The notes under the pieces are model-generated. The model saw only the letters and a list, made by a program, of their open reading frames with translations, was not told the DNA's origin and ran no database searches. Shown here piece after piece: positions 1 to 8,550 of a stretch of DNA of 64,000 nt. The number at the start of each line of letters is the position of its first letter. Within the stretch, counting starts at the first letter, position 1. A program made the translations under genes and the position numbers. Where the stretch lies: positions 124,001 to 188,000 of the forward strand of contig CAVXJZ010000003.1 of the NCBI GenBank assembly GCA_963762205.1, read 5' to 3'. The stretch comes from VRUE01 sp963762205 (GTDB lineage Bacteria; Actinomycetota; Thermoleophilia; Solirubrobacterales; 70-9).

Positions 1-2130
1 GCCGCCGAAGTCGTGCTGACGACCCTGCACGCCGGCGGCAAGTTCGGCGACGGCGGTGGCTACAAAGTCTCCGGCGGCCTGCACGGCGTCGGCGTCTCAG
101 TCGTCAACGCGCTCTCCGAGCGCCTCCATCTGCAGATCAGTACCGACGGGAACGTCTGGACCCAGGACTACGAGCGGGGCAAGCCCGACGCCGGCCTCGC
201 GAAGGGGGCGGCGAGCAAGTCGACGGGCACGACGATCACCTTCCTGCCCGACGCCGAGGTCTTCTCGACGAGCTCGAGTTCGACTACGCGACGCTCGCCG
301 AGCGACTGCGCGAGACGGCCTTCCTCACCCGCGGCCTCAAGATCGAGTTGGTCGACGAGCGCAGCGGCGGCCAGCAGCGACACCTTCCATTACGAGGGCG
401 GCCTGGTCGACTTCGTCGCCCACCTCAACGAGAACAAGGACCCGCTGCACCGCAAGACGGTCTCCTTCGAGAGCGAGAGCGAGGACGGCCAGGTCGAGGT
501 GGCGATGCAGTGGAACTCCTCCTACCAGGAATCGGTCTTCAGCTTCGCCAACAACATCAACACCCACGAGGGCGGCTCCCACCTCTCCGGATTCCGCTCC
601 GCCCTGACCAGGACCCTCAACGCCTACGCCCGCGGCAAGGGCCTGCTCAAGGAGAAAGACGAGAACCTGACCGGCGACGACGTCCGCGAGGGGCTGACGG
701 CGGTGATCTCGGTCAAGCTCCAGGACCCTCAGTTCGAGGGGCAGACCAAGACCAAACTCGGCAACCCGGCGGTCGAGGGCCTGGTCAAAGAGGCCGTCAA
801 CCGCAAGCTCGGCGAGTTCTTCGAGGAGAACCCCGGCGAGGCGCGGCGGATCGTGGGCAAGGCGGTCGACGCCGCGCGTGCCCGCCAGGCGGCGCGCAAA
901 GCCCGCGACCTGACCAGGCGAAAGTCGGCGCTCGAGAACTCGACCCTGCCCGGCAAGCTCGCCGACTGCACCGTGCGCGACCCGGCCCTGGCCGAGCTCT
1001 TTATCGTCGAGGGCGATTCGGCGGGTGGCTCGGCCAAGCAGGGCCGCGACCGCAACACCCAGGCCGTGCTGCCGCTGCGCGGCAAGATCATCAACGTCGA
1101 GAAGGCGCGGATAGACAAGGTCCTCTCCAACAACGAGATCCAGGCGCTGATCACCGCCGTCGGCACCGGTGTGCGCGAGGAGTTCGACATCGGCGAGGCG
1201 AGGTACCACAAAGTCGTGCTGATGACCGATGCCGACGTCGACGGCGCCCACATCCGGACGCTGGTCCTGACCTTCCTCTACCGTGAGATGCGCGAGCTGA
1301 TCGAGGCGGGCTACGTCTACATCGCGAAGCCGCCGCTCTACAAGCTCAAGACCGGCAAGAACGAGGTCTACATCGAGCGTGAGGGCGAACTGGAAGAGCT
1401 GCTGCTGCGCGACAAGCTCGAGCAGCTGGAGCTCGTCGACGGCAAGGGCAAGTCGCACAAGCTGACCGCCGCCAGGTGGCAGCGCTTCAACCGGCGCCTC
1501 AAGGAGCACGAGGGCTGGTCGGACTCGCTGCAGGCCGAGTTCGGGCACGAGCTGGTCGGCTTCCTGACCGAGTCGCAGGTCCTCGACCAGGGCGCCGCGA
1601 CCCTCGCCGGCGTCAAGAAGCTGCTCGGCGGGGAGGGCGCCGAGAGCGACACCTTCGACACCGAGATCGTCGAGGAGAGCGACGACGGCTTCCGGGTGCG
1701 TGCCGTGCACCGCAGCGACGGCCTGGCGCGGACCTTCGGCCTCACCGACGCGCTGTTCAAGTCGAACGACTACCGGCGGCTGGTCGAAGCCCACGTCGAG
1801 CTGATCAAGCAGGTCGGCCCGGCTCCCTTCAAGCTGACGCTGGGCCAGAAGAGCCGCGCCGCCGAGTCCTTCGCCGAGCTGCGCCGCACGGTCCTCGAGC
1901 TCGCCCGCCAGGGCGTGACGATGCAGCGCTTCAAGGGCCTCGGCGAGATGAACGCCGAGCAGCTGCGCGAGACGACGATGGACCCGGCGAGCCGCATGCT
2001 CGAGCGGGTCAGGGTCGACGATGCCGCCCTCGCCGAGCGCGTCTTCACCGACCTGATGGGCGACAAGGTCGAGCCGCGCAAGGCCTTCATCGAAAAGCAC
2101 GCCAAGGAAGTGCGGTTCCTCGATGTCTGA
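1..2130 (+). CDS. gyrB: DNA gyrase subunit B, 5' end missing
   Basis: ATPase/TOPRIM subunit of DNA gyrase, which works with GyrA to introduce negative supercoils. The gene enters from the left edge, so roughly the first 100 residues are outside. Visible are the ATP-lid motif GGYKVSGGLHGVG, the TOPRIM motifs EGDSAGGSAKQGR (near 1009) and DADVDGAHIRTL, and the C-terminal QRFKGLGEMN. Between about 1381 and 1910 it carries the extra TOPRIM-proximal segment of about 170 residues known from the longer, E. coli-type GyrB. The reading frame stays open, but residues encoded by about 265-384 are nonsense; the sensible frame there reads LEFDYATLAERLRETAFL, so one base is missing near 267 and two near 374. 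The stop is followed closely by gyrA. Confidence 0.95.
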   Translation, partial: AAEVVLTTLHAGGKFGDGGGYKVSGGLHGVGVSVVNALSERLHLQISTDGNVWTQDYERGKPDAGLAKGAASKSTGTTITFLPDAEVFSTSSSSTTRRSPSDCARRPSSPAASRSSWSTSAAAASSDTFHYEGGLVDFVAHLNENKDPLHRKTVSFESESEDGQVEVAMQWNSSYQESVFSFANNINTHEGGSHLSGFRSALTRTLNAYARGKGLLKEKDENLTGDDVREGLTAVISVKLQDPQFEGQTKTKLGNPAVEGLVKEAVNRKLGEFFEENPGEARRIVGKAVDAARARQAARKARDLTRRKSALENSTLPGKLADCTVRDPALAELFIVEGDSAGGSAKQGRDRNTQAVLPLRGKIINVEKARIDKVLSNNEIQALITAVGTGVREEFDIGEARYHKVVLMTDADVDGAHIRTLVLTFLYREMRELIEAGYVYIAKPPLYKLKTGKNEVYIEREGELEELLLRDKLEQLELVDGKGKSHKLTAARWQRFNRRLKEHEGWSDSLQAEFGHELVGFLTESQVLDQGAATLAGVKKLLGGEGAESDTFDTEIVEESDDGFRVRAVHRSDGLARTFGLTDALFKSNDYRRLVEAHVELIKQVGPAPFKLTLGQKSRAAESFAELRRTVLELARQGVTMQRFKGLGEMNAEQLRETTMDPASRMLERVRVDDAALAERVFTDLMGDKVEPRKAFIEKHAKEVRFLDV

Positions 2131-2272
2131 CCAGGCCACTGCAAACCTGCGCGCCTCGGGGTCTTCGGTCGGCCTCCTCGGGTCACGCACCGACAGGTGC
2201 GCTCCCCTTCTCGCCCTCCCTGCACCCCCCGATCCGCTTGGCTTTCGCGGCCTGGAAGCGAGGGCGGCCTAG

Positions 2273-4787
2273 ATGGAGGGGAGGCGGCCTCGAGGCGCTG
2301 ACCGGGAGGATCGAGGAGCGCGACCTCACCAACGAGATGCGCTCGTCCTACCTCGACTACGCGATGAGCGTGATCGTCGGGCGGGCGCTGCCCGACGTCC
2401 GCGACGGCCTCAAGCCGGTGCACCGCCGCGTCCTCTACGGGATGCACGACCTCGGCCTGCAGCCGAACCGGCCCTACCGCAAGTCGGCGACGATCGTCGG
2501 CGAGGTGATGGGCAAATACCACCCTCACGGCGACTCCGCGATCTACGACACGCTGGCGCGGATGGCGCAGGACTTCTCGCTGCGCTACCCGCTGGTCGAC
2601 GGGCAGGGGAACTTCGGCTCGATCGACGACGACCCCCCCGCCGCGATGCGCTACACCGAGGCCCGCCTTGCCCGTCTCTCCACTGAGCTGCTGCGCGACC
2701 TCGACGCCGACACGGTCGAGTTCGGCGCCAACTACGACGAATCCCAGCGCGAGCCGCTGGTGCTGCCGGCACGCTTCCCCAACCTGCTGGTCAACGGCGC
2801 CTCGGGGATCGCCGTCGGCATGGCGACGAACATTCCGCCCCACAACCTCCGCGAGGCGGTTGGCGCGGTCAAGTCCTACATGGAGAACCCGGAGATCGAC
2901 CTCGCGGGGCTGATGGAGCACGTCAAGGGCCCCGACTTCCCCGGCGGCGGCCTGATGAGCGCCGAGGGGATCCGCGACGCCTACGCGTCCGGCCGCGCCT
3001 CGGTGCGGGTCCGCGCCCGTGCCCACGTCGAGCCGATCAAGGGGGGGCGCGAGGCGATCGTCGTCACCGAGCTCCCCTTCATGGTCAAGAAGGGCGGCGA
3101 CGGCGGCCTGATCACGAAGATCGCCGACCTCGTCCGCGAAAAGAAGATCACCGGCATCTCCGACCTGCGCGACGAGTCGGACCGCTCCGGCATGCGCCTC
3201 GTGATCGAGACGAAGCGCGGCGGCGACCCGCCCGAGGTGGTCCTCAACCAGCTCTACAAGCGGACCCCGATGCAGACGACCTTCGGCGTCAACATGGTCG
3301 CCCTCGTCGATGGGGTGCCGCGCACGCTCAGCCTCAAGGAGCTGATCGAGTACTACGTCGCCCACCAGCGTGAGGTCGTCACCAGGCGCACCCAGCACGA
3401 GCTGCGCCAGGCCGAGGCGCGCGCCCACATCCTCGAGGGGCTGCTCGTCGCCCTCGACAACCTCGACGCCGTGATCGAGCTGATCCGCGGCTCCAGCGAC
3501 TCCGACAAGGCCCGCGAGGGCCTGATCGAGCGCTTCGAGCTCTCCGAGCTGCAGGCCCAGGCGATCCTCGACATGCGCCTGGCGCGCCTCACCGCGCTCG
3601 AGTCCGACAAGGTGCGCGACGAGCACAAAGACCTGATGGAGCGGATCGGCGAACTGCGGGGCATCCTCGGCGAGCCGGCAAAGGTCGACGCGATCATCGT
3701 CGAGGAGATCGACGAAGTCGCCGGGCGCTACGGCGACGAGCGGCGCACAGAGGTCACCCACTTCGAGGGCGACATGAACATCGAGGACATGATCGCCGAC
3801 CAGCAGATGGTGATCTCGATCACCCACTCCGGCTACGCCAAGCGGCTGCCGCTGGCGACCTACCGCCAGCAGCACCGGGGCGGCCGCGGCGTGATGGGCA
3901 TGGACCTCAAGGAGGACGACTACATCGAGCACCTGCACATCTGCTCGACCCACGACTTCCTGCTCTTCTTCACCAACCGCGGCAAGGTCTACCGGCTGAA
4001 GGTCTACGAGCTGCCCGAGGGCTCGCGGACCTCGAAAGGCCGCGCCCTGGTCAACGTCCTGCCCCTGCGCGACGGCGAGAAGGTGACCGCCGTGATCCCG
4101 ACCCGTGACTTCACCGAGAACAGATACCTCGTCTTCGCCACCGCCCAGGGGCTGGTCAAGAAGACCGAGTTCACCGCCTACAACACGCCGATCCGCGCCG
4201 ACGGCATCATCGCGATCAAGATCCGCGACAACGACGAGCTCGTGCAGGTCCGGCTGACCTCGGGCGAGGACGAGATCCTGCTCGTCTCCAAGTCCGGCCA
4301 CGCCTCGCGCTTCTCCGAGTCCAAGGTGCGCGCGATGGGCCGCGACACGAGTGGCGTCAAGGGGATGAACGTCTCCGCCAAGGTCAACGGCCAAACGAAC
4401 CGGGTCCTGGCGATGGACATCGCCCGCGACGACTCCGAGCTCTTCGTCGTCACCGAGAACGGTTACGGCAAGCGCACCTCGGTCGCCGAGTACCCGGTCA
4501 AGGGCCGCGGCACCAAAGGAGTGCTGACCGCGAAGCTGACCGCGAAGAAGGGCGGCCTGGCGGGCGCCCTGATCGTCCGCGAGCATCAGGACCTGCTCTT
4601 CATCTCCCAGAACGGCATGGTCCAGCGCACCCGCGCCGGAGGCATCTCGCAGATGGGTCGCCCGACCCAGGGCGTCAAAGTGATGAACATGAAGGACGAC
4701 GATGTCGTCAGCGCCGTCGCCCTCGTGGTCGAGGACTCCGCCCCCGCAGCGGCCGACGACCCCCCTCAGCCCGAGCTCCCCGGGTAG
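2273..4787 (+). CDS. gyrA: DNA gyrase subunit A
   Basis: Breakage-reunion subunit of gyrase. The N-terminal winged-helix/tower part has SSYLDYAMSVIVGRALPDVR, the quinolone-region HPHGDSAIYDTLARM, and the catalytic tyrosine in AAMRYTEARL. The C-terminal beta-pinwheel contains a GyrA-box-like QHRGGRGVMG, which favours gyrase over topoisomerase IV. The tail is acidic. The start is uncertain. ATG 2273 has a GAGGG upstream and would give MEGRR, but it is out of frame with EALTGRIEERDLTNEM unless one base is wrong near 2291. TTG 2238 is the only in-frame alternative I see. The 142 bases after gyrB hold a 49-codon ORF (2123-2272) and a small hairpin at 2186-2201, neither of known function. Confidence 0.93.
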
Positions 4788-4839
4788 GGCGTCGGGATCG
4801 CGCTCGCCCGGACAAGCGCCTCGCTTCGCTCGGCACTTT

Positions 4840-5003
4840 GAGTATCCGCCCGTCGAGCGCCATCCCCACCCCCATCCCACAGAAGCTGACTGGCTGCGGC
4901 CGCGCAGGGAGAGGGACGGGGCGCCTTCCGGGCGGGCGGATACTCAGAGCAGTCCAGCCAGATGGCTGGACTGCGAGTCCGACCAGGAGGCGCCCCGTCC
5001 CTC
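4840..5003. repeat. nested inverted repeats between gyrA and the HNH gene
   Basis: Three nested palindromes lie between convergent genes. A 13-bp pair (gagtatccgcccg at 4840-4852 and its complement at 4933-4945) overlaps a 16-bp pair (gagggacggggcgcct at 4911-4926 and its complement at 4988-5003). Inside these is a hairpin at 4949-4974 with arms of about 11 bp. It could act as a bidirectional terminator, but the number and overlap of arms suggest a small interspersed element. The bases at 4811-4838, read on the minus strand, resemble the GAGCGAAGCG part of the leader repeats near 9.3, 33.4 and 40 kb. Confidence 0.75.
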
Positions 5004-5004
5004 C

Positions 5005-5511
5005 CTACGCGGCGGCCGGCAGATACTGCTGCCAGGCGGGAGGGATCTTCGGGCTGGCCACCTGGATGAACACGGTCGGCCCCGGGGCCCGCGGGCTCTT
5101 GCGGGGGTGCATCTGGATCTCGCGGGGCAGCTGGTTGCCCTTGCGCCGATTGCAGGAGGCACAGGCGGCGACGATGTTCTCCCAGACGGACTGGCCGCCG
5201 CGGCTGCGCGGGATCACGTGGTCGACCGTGAGGCCGGACTTGCGCGATCCGCAGTACTGGCAGGTCCACGAGTCGCGGGCGAGCACGGCGCGGCGGGTGA
5301 TCTTGCGGCGGTGCGCCTCGCGCGGGATACGGACGTAGCTGACCAGCCGGATCACGTCGGGGCGGTCCATGGTCATGTGCTCGGAGTGCAGGGCGCCGTT
5401 TTTGCGCTCGAGCAGCTCGGCTTTTTCCTTCAGCAAGAGGACCGCAGCCCTACGCAACGTGCAAACGTTGATCGGCTCATACGTCGCGTTGAGCACCAGA
5501 ACCCGTGCCAT
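5005..5511 (-). CDS. HNH endonuclease family protein
   Basis: Small (168 aa) predicted HNH nuclease. The C-terminal half has a zinc pair CQYC, then the HNH core VDHVIPRSRGG, ENIVAACASCNRRKGN, with the second cysteine pair in CASC. The N-terminal 80 residues (MARVLVLNATYEPINVCTLR) match a widespread actinobacterial HNH family found beside housekeeping genes rather than in mobile elements; its substrate is unknown. It starts 14 bases after the prephenate dehydratase stop, on the same strand, so the two are probably co-transcribed. No frameshift is seen. Confidence 0.9.
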   Translation of the reverse strand: MARVLVLNATYEPINVCTLRRAAVLLLKEKAELLERKNGALHSEHMTMDRPDVIRLVSYVRIPREAHRRKITRRAVLARDSWTCQYCGSRKSGLTVDHVIPRSRGGQSVWENIVAACASCNRRKGNQLPREIQMHPRKSPRAPGPTVFIQVASPKIPPAWQQYLPAAA

Positions 5512-5525
5512 TGTGACCGGGGATT

Positions 5526-6359
5526 CTACGCAGCCGGGTACGAGCCCAGGACGCGGACCGACTCCGCCTTGGTTCGCAGGGCGGCGATCGCCTCCGAGAC
5601 GGTCGGCTCCGCGAGGGCGCCCTCCAGGTCGCAGAAGAACATGTAGCGGCCTAGGCCCTGGCGCAGCGGCCGCGACTCGATCCGGGTCAGGTTGACCTCC
5701 CGCGAGGAGAACTCGCGCAGGGCATCGACCAGGGCGCCGGGGTGGTCCTCACCGAGCTCTGAGAAGACGAGCGAGGTCTTCCATTCCTCGCCGTCCTGCG
5801 GCTCGGTGCCGGCCGGCGCGATCCAGACGAAGCGGGTGACGTTGCCCGCCTCGTCCTCGATCCCCTCCTCGAGGATCGTCCCCCCGTAGAGCTCGGCCGC
5901 GGCCCGCGCGCCGATCGCCGCCCAGCCCTCGTCGGATTCGCAGACGATGCGGACCGCCTCGGCCGTGCTGCTGACGCTGCGCACCTCGGCTTCCGGCATC
6001 CGCTCGCGCAGGTAGCGGGCGCACTGGCCGAGCGGCTGGGGATGGGAGAGCACGGCGGTCACCGCCTCCGGCTCCAGCGACCGCGCGGCGATCAGGTGGG
6101 CCCGCACCGCGTGGTCGTGCTCGCCGACGATCGTCACCTGCGGCGCCTCGAAGGCGAGTGTGTCGAGGGTGCTTCTCACCGAGCCCTCGATCGAGTTCTC
6201 GAAGGGGACCAGGGCACGATCGGCCTCGCCCCGTTCGACCGCGACGATCGCCTCGTGGATCGTCGCCGTTCGCATCGGCTCGAAGCCCTGCTCGCCCGCG
6301 GCCTCGCCGAGGGCGTCCTCGGTGAACGTGCCCGCCGGCCCCAGGTAGGCGACCCTCAC
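5526..6359 (-). CDS. pheA: prephenate dehydratase
   Basis: Converts prephenate to phenylpyruvate in phenylalanine synthesis. The catalytic domain begins RVAYLGPAGTFTEDAL and holds PFENSIEGSV and the substrate-binding VTRFVWIA. A C-terminal ACT regulatory domain follows with the phenylalanine-binding ESRPLRQGLGRYMFF. There is no chorismate mutase domain, as usual for actinobacterial monofunctional enzymes. I chose GTG 6359 rather than ATG 6383, because the purine-rich ggggggaagagg sits at the right distance before the GTG. It precedes the HNH gene in a probable two-gene unit. Confidence 0.92.
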   Translation of the reverse strand: MRVAYLGPAGTFTEDALGEAAGEQGFEPMRTATIHEAIVAVERGEADRALVPFENSIEGSVRSTLDTLAFEAPQVTIVGEHDHAVRAHLIAARSLEPEAVTAVLSHPQPLGQCARYLRERMPEAEVRSVSSTAEAVRIVCESDEGWAAIGARAAAELYGGTILEEGIEDEAGNVTRFVWIAPAGTEPQDGEEWKTSLVFSELGEDHPGALVDALREFSSREVNLTRIESRPLRQGLGRYMFFCDLEGALAEPTVSEAIAALRTKAESVRVLGSYPAA

Positions 6360-6396
6360 AGCCGGCCCGCCTCTTCCCCCCATGCCCCGGGCACCG

Positions 6397-7443
6397 CTAT
6401 TCGAATTCGACCGTGTAGGTGGCTTCGTTGTTGCTGGTCACCTGCTCACCCGGCACGGACTTGACCTCGACTTCGAGGGTGGCCCTGCCGGTCGGCGCCG
6501 GGACCAGCGGGATCGAGACGGACTGGGTTTCGCCCGCGCCGATGCTGCTGATCGTCTGGTCGAGCCCACCGCCGCCGCCGACGGTTACCGAGACGGTGAC
6601 CGAGTTCTCGGTCGATTCGCCCTGGTTCTGGACTTCGACTTCGACCTGCGGGGATTCTTCGCCGAGGCTGACCGCGGTGGTCGCGTCGGCGACCAGTTCG
6701 GCTCCGTTGAGGCTTGTCCCGAGCAGCCCCAGGCCGTGCACGCCCGAGGTCGCCCCGCCGGTGGCGCCGCTGACCGAGGCGAGAGCCGAGCTGACCGTGT
6801 CTTCGTCGAGCCACCTGGTCTCGTCGGGCAGGAAGACGCTCTTGGGGACGTCATCGCCGTCGATCCCGTTGTCGGCGAGGACGCGGTCGATTTCCGGTCG
6901 CACCACCGTCCCGTAGATCACGTCGCTGGCCATCAGCTTGTTCATCTGCCGCGCGATCGCGGCGGTCGCCTTCTCGGAGCCGACGTCACCGAGCGCGGTG
7001 CTGATCTGTTCGGCGATCTCGGTCATCGCGCTGCCGCGCAGGTCGTAGGAGAGTTCGAGCGCCGTCTGCGCGTGTCCCATGTCGCCCGGGGCGTCGAGCC
7101 CGTCGATGCGGCTGACGTAGTTGTCCATCGCGCTGCGGTCGGCGTTGACCTCGGCGACGAAGTCGGTGACGGAGAGCTCGCCCGGGTCGTCGAGCTTGCC
7201 GAAGAAGCCCTTGCTGGTCTGCTTGGTCTCTTCGACGATCTGGGTGACGTTGCGGGCGTAGTCGCTGAGCGCGCGGTGCTTGCGCGCATTGAGGCAGCCT
7301 TTGACGCCGAGCACGATCAGGATCAGGATCAGCAGCCCGGCACCCAGCGCCAGCGCCCGCCGCAGCATGATCTGCTGGCGCTCGGGGCGGCGGGACGGTC
7401 GGCGTCTGCGGGAAGCGCCGGGACTGGCTGCGGAATCCTCCAC
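6397..7443 (-). CDS. membrane-anchored protein with CARDB-like C-terminal domain
   Basis: Predicted bitopic protein of 348 aa, function unknown. An Arg-rich N-terminus (SRRRRPSRRPERQQ) is followed by one membrane segment (ALALGAGLLILILIVLGVKG), a helical extracellular region, then a beta-rich C-terminal domain (EVEVQNQGESTENSVTVSV) typical of CARDB/Ig-like adhesive modules. GTG 7443 is chosen because a GGAG lies about 8 bases upstream and the longer ATG start would run into the divergent kinase promoter. It is divergent from the kinase-led cell-wall operon, so a link to envelope signalling is possible but unproven. Confidence 0.75.
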   Translation of the reverse strand: MEDSAASPGASRRRRPSRRPERQQIMLRRALALGAGLLILILIVLGVKGCLNARKHRALSDYARNVTQIVEETKQTSKGFFGKLDDPGELSVTDFVAEVNADRSAMDNYVSRIDGLDAPGDMGHAQTALELSYDLRGSAMTEIAEQISTALGDVGSEKATAAIARQMNKLMASDVIYGTVVRPEIDRVLADNGIDGDDVPKSVFLPDETRWLDEDTVSSALASVSGATGGATSGVHGLGLLGTSLNGAELVADATTAVSLGEESPQVEVEVQNQGESTENSVTVSVTVGGGGGLDQTISSIGAGETQSVSIPLVPAPTGRATLEVEVKSVPGEQVTSNNEATYTVEFE

Positions 7444-7535
7444 GGATGGCTCTCCAAAGCTGGTTGGTGGCGGGAGAGTATGAACTGTCGCGGCGCAAAT
7501 CTCCCCGCAGGGCGCGTATTCGCAGGAGGCCGCCC

Positions 7536-8480
7536 ATCGGCGCCGAAATCGAAGGGGCATTGGTCGGCTCCCTGGTACTAGACCGCTTTCTGATCGAGCG
7601 CCGCATCGGCAGCGGCGGCTTCGGCACCGTCTACGAGGCCTGGGACGGGCGGCTGGAGCGGCCGGTCGCCGTCAAGGCGATCGACTCGGGCAGCGCCGCC
7701 GGGCCCCGCGTTCTGCGCGAGGCGCAGGCCGCCGCCCGGCTCAACCATCCGGGCATCGTCACCCTCTACGAGATGGGCGAGGAGGACGGCAGCGCGCTGC
7801 TCGTCACCGAGCTGGTCGACGGCGCCACCCTCGACCGGCTCAATCGCGAAGGCACCCTCAGCGACCGCGAGATCGGCGAGATCGGCGCCGATCTCTGCGA
7901 GGCGCTCGACCATGCCCACTCGCGCTCCGTCGTCCACCGCGACATCAAGCCCCAGAACGTGCTCGTCACCGAGGAGGGCGATCGCCGCGCGAAGCTGATG
8001 GACTTCGGCGTCGCCCGGCTCACCGACGAGGCGGCGCTGACCGCGCCCGGCGACGTGGTCGGGACCCTGGCCTACATGTCGCCGGAGCAGGCCGAGGGCC
8101 GCGCCGATGTCGGCCCGGCGGCCGACATCTACTCGCTGGCGCTGCTGCTCTACGAGTGCTGGAGCGGTGAGAACCCCTACCGGCGCGCGACCCCTGCCGC
8201 GACCGCCCGCGCGATCGGCCGCCGCCCGCAACCCCTGCGCCGGGTCCGCGGCGAGTTGCCCCGCGAGCTCTCCGACACGATCGACGCCTGCCTCGAGCCG
8301 CGCCCCTCCCGCAGGCCCTCGCTGGAGGAGCTCGGCGAAACGATCGAGGACTGCCTCGAGCGCCTGGCCGAGGACTCGGCCGCGCAGGGGGGGCACCACC
8401 TGGGGCGCCTGGGCGTGGCGGTCGCGGCGGCGGTGGCCGGAGTCTGGCTGGCGGCCGGCCACGGCGTCGGTCTGCCCTGA
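7536..8480 (+). CDS. serine/threonine protein kinase without an extracellular sensor
   Basis: Hanks-type kinase of about 314 aa. It has the glycine loop RIGSGGFGTVYEAWD, the VAVK lysine, catalytic HRDIKPQNVLV, DFGVAR and the APE-like MSPEQAEG. A single hydrophobic stretch closes the protein (LGVAVAAAVAGVWLAAG), and no PASTA or other outer domain follows, so it resembles PknA-type kinases. A perfect AGGAGG (7524-7529) stands 6 bases before an in-frame ATC at 7536, which I take as the probable start codon; TTG 7560 is the canonical alternative. It heads the fhaA-fhaB-PP2C-rodA-pbpA-pknB-ddl cluster. Confidence 0.88.
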   Translation: MGAEIEGALVGSLVLDRFLIERRIGSGGFGTVYEAWDGRLERPVAVKAIDSGSAAGPRVLREAQAAARLNHPGIVTLYEMGEEDGSALLVTELVDGATLDRLNREGTLSDREIGEIGADLCEALDHAHSRSVVHRDIKPQNVLVTEEGDRRAKLMDFGVARLTDEAALTAPGDVVGTLAYMSPEQAEGRADVGPAADIYSLALLLYECWSGENPYRRATPAATARAIGRRPQPLRRVRGELPRELSDTIDACLEPRPSRRPSLEELGETIEDCLERLAEDSAAQGGHHLGRLGVAVAAAVAGVWLAAGHGVGLP

Positions 8481-8550
8481 GGACCATCTAGGATTTCAGC
8501 CGGTCTCCCGGCCCGGGCGACAGCACTGCGGTGCGGAAGGAGCGAACCCG

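Noticed and set aside
2273..4787. Topoisomerase IV subunit A (parC) instead of gyrA
   Set aside because: A GyrA-box-like motif is present in the C-terminal pinwheel and the gene follows gyrB; actinobacteria generally lack topoisomerase IV.
1770..4880. Very long minus-strand open frame opposite gyrA
   Set aside because: High-GC shadow of gyrA, rich in His/Asp/Val/Gly, with no family match.
4949..4974. Hairpin as a simple rho-independent terminator for gyrA
   Set aside because: No T-run follows on either strand and it is nested in two larger inverted repeats, so it was recorded as a repeat rather than a terminator.
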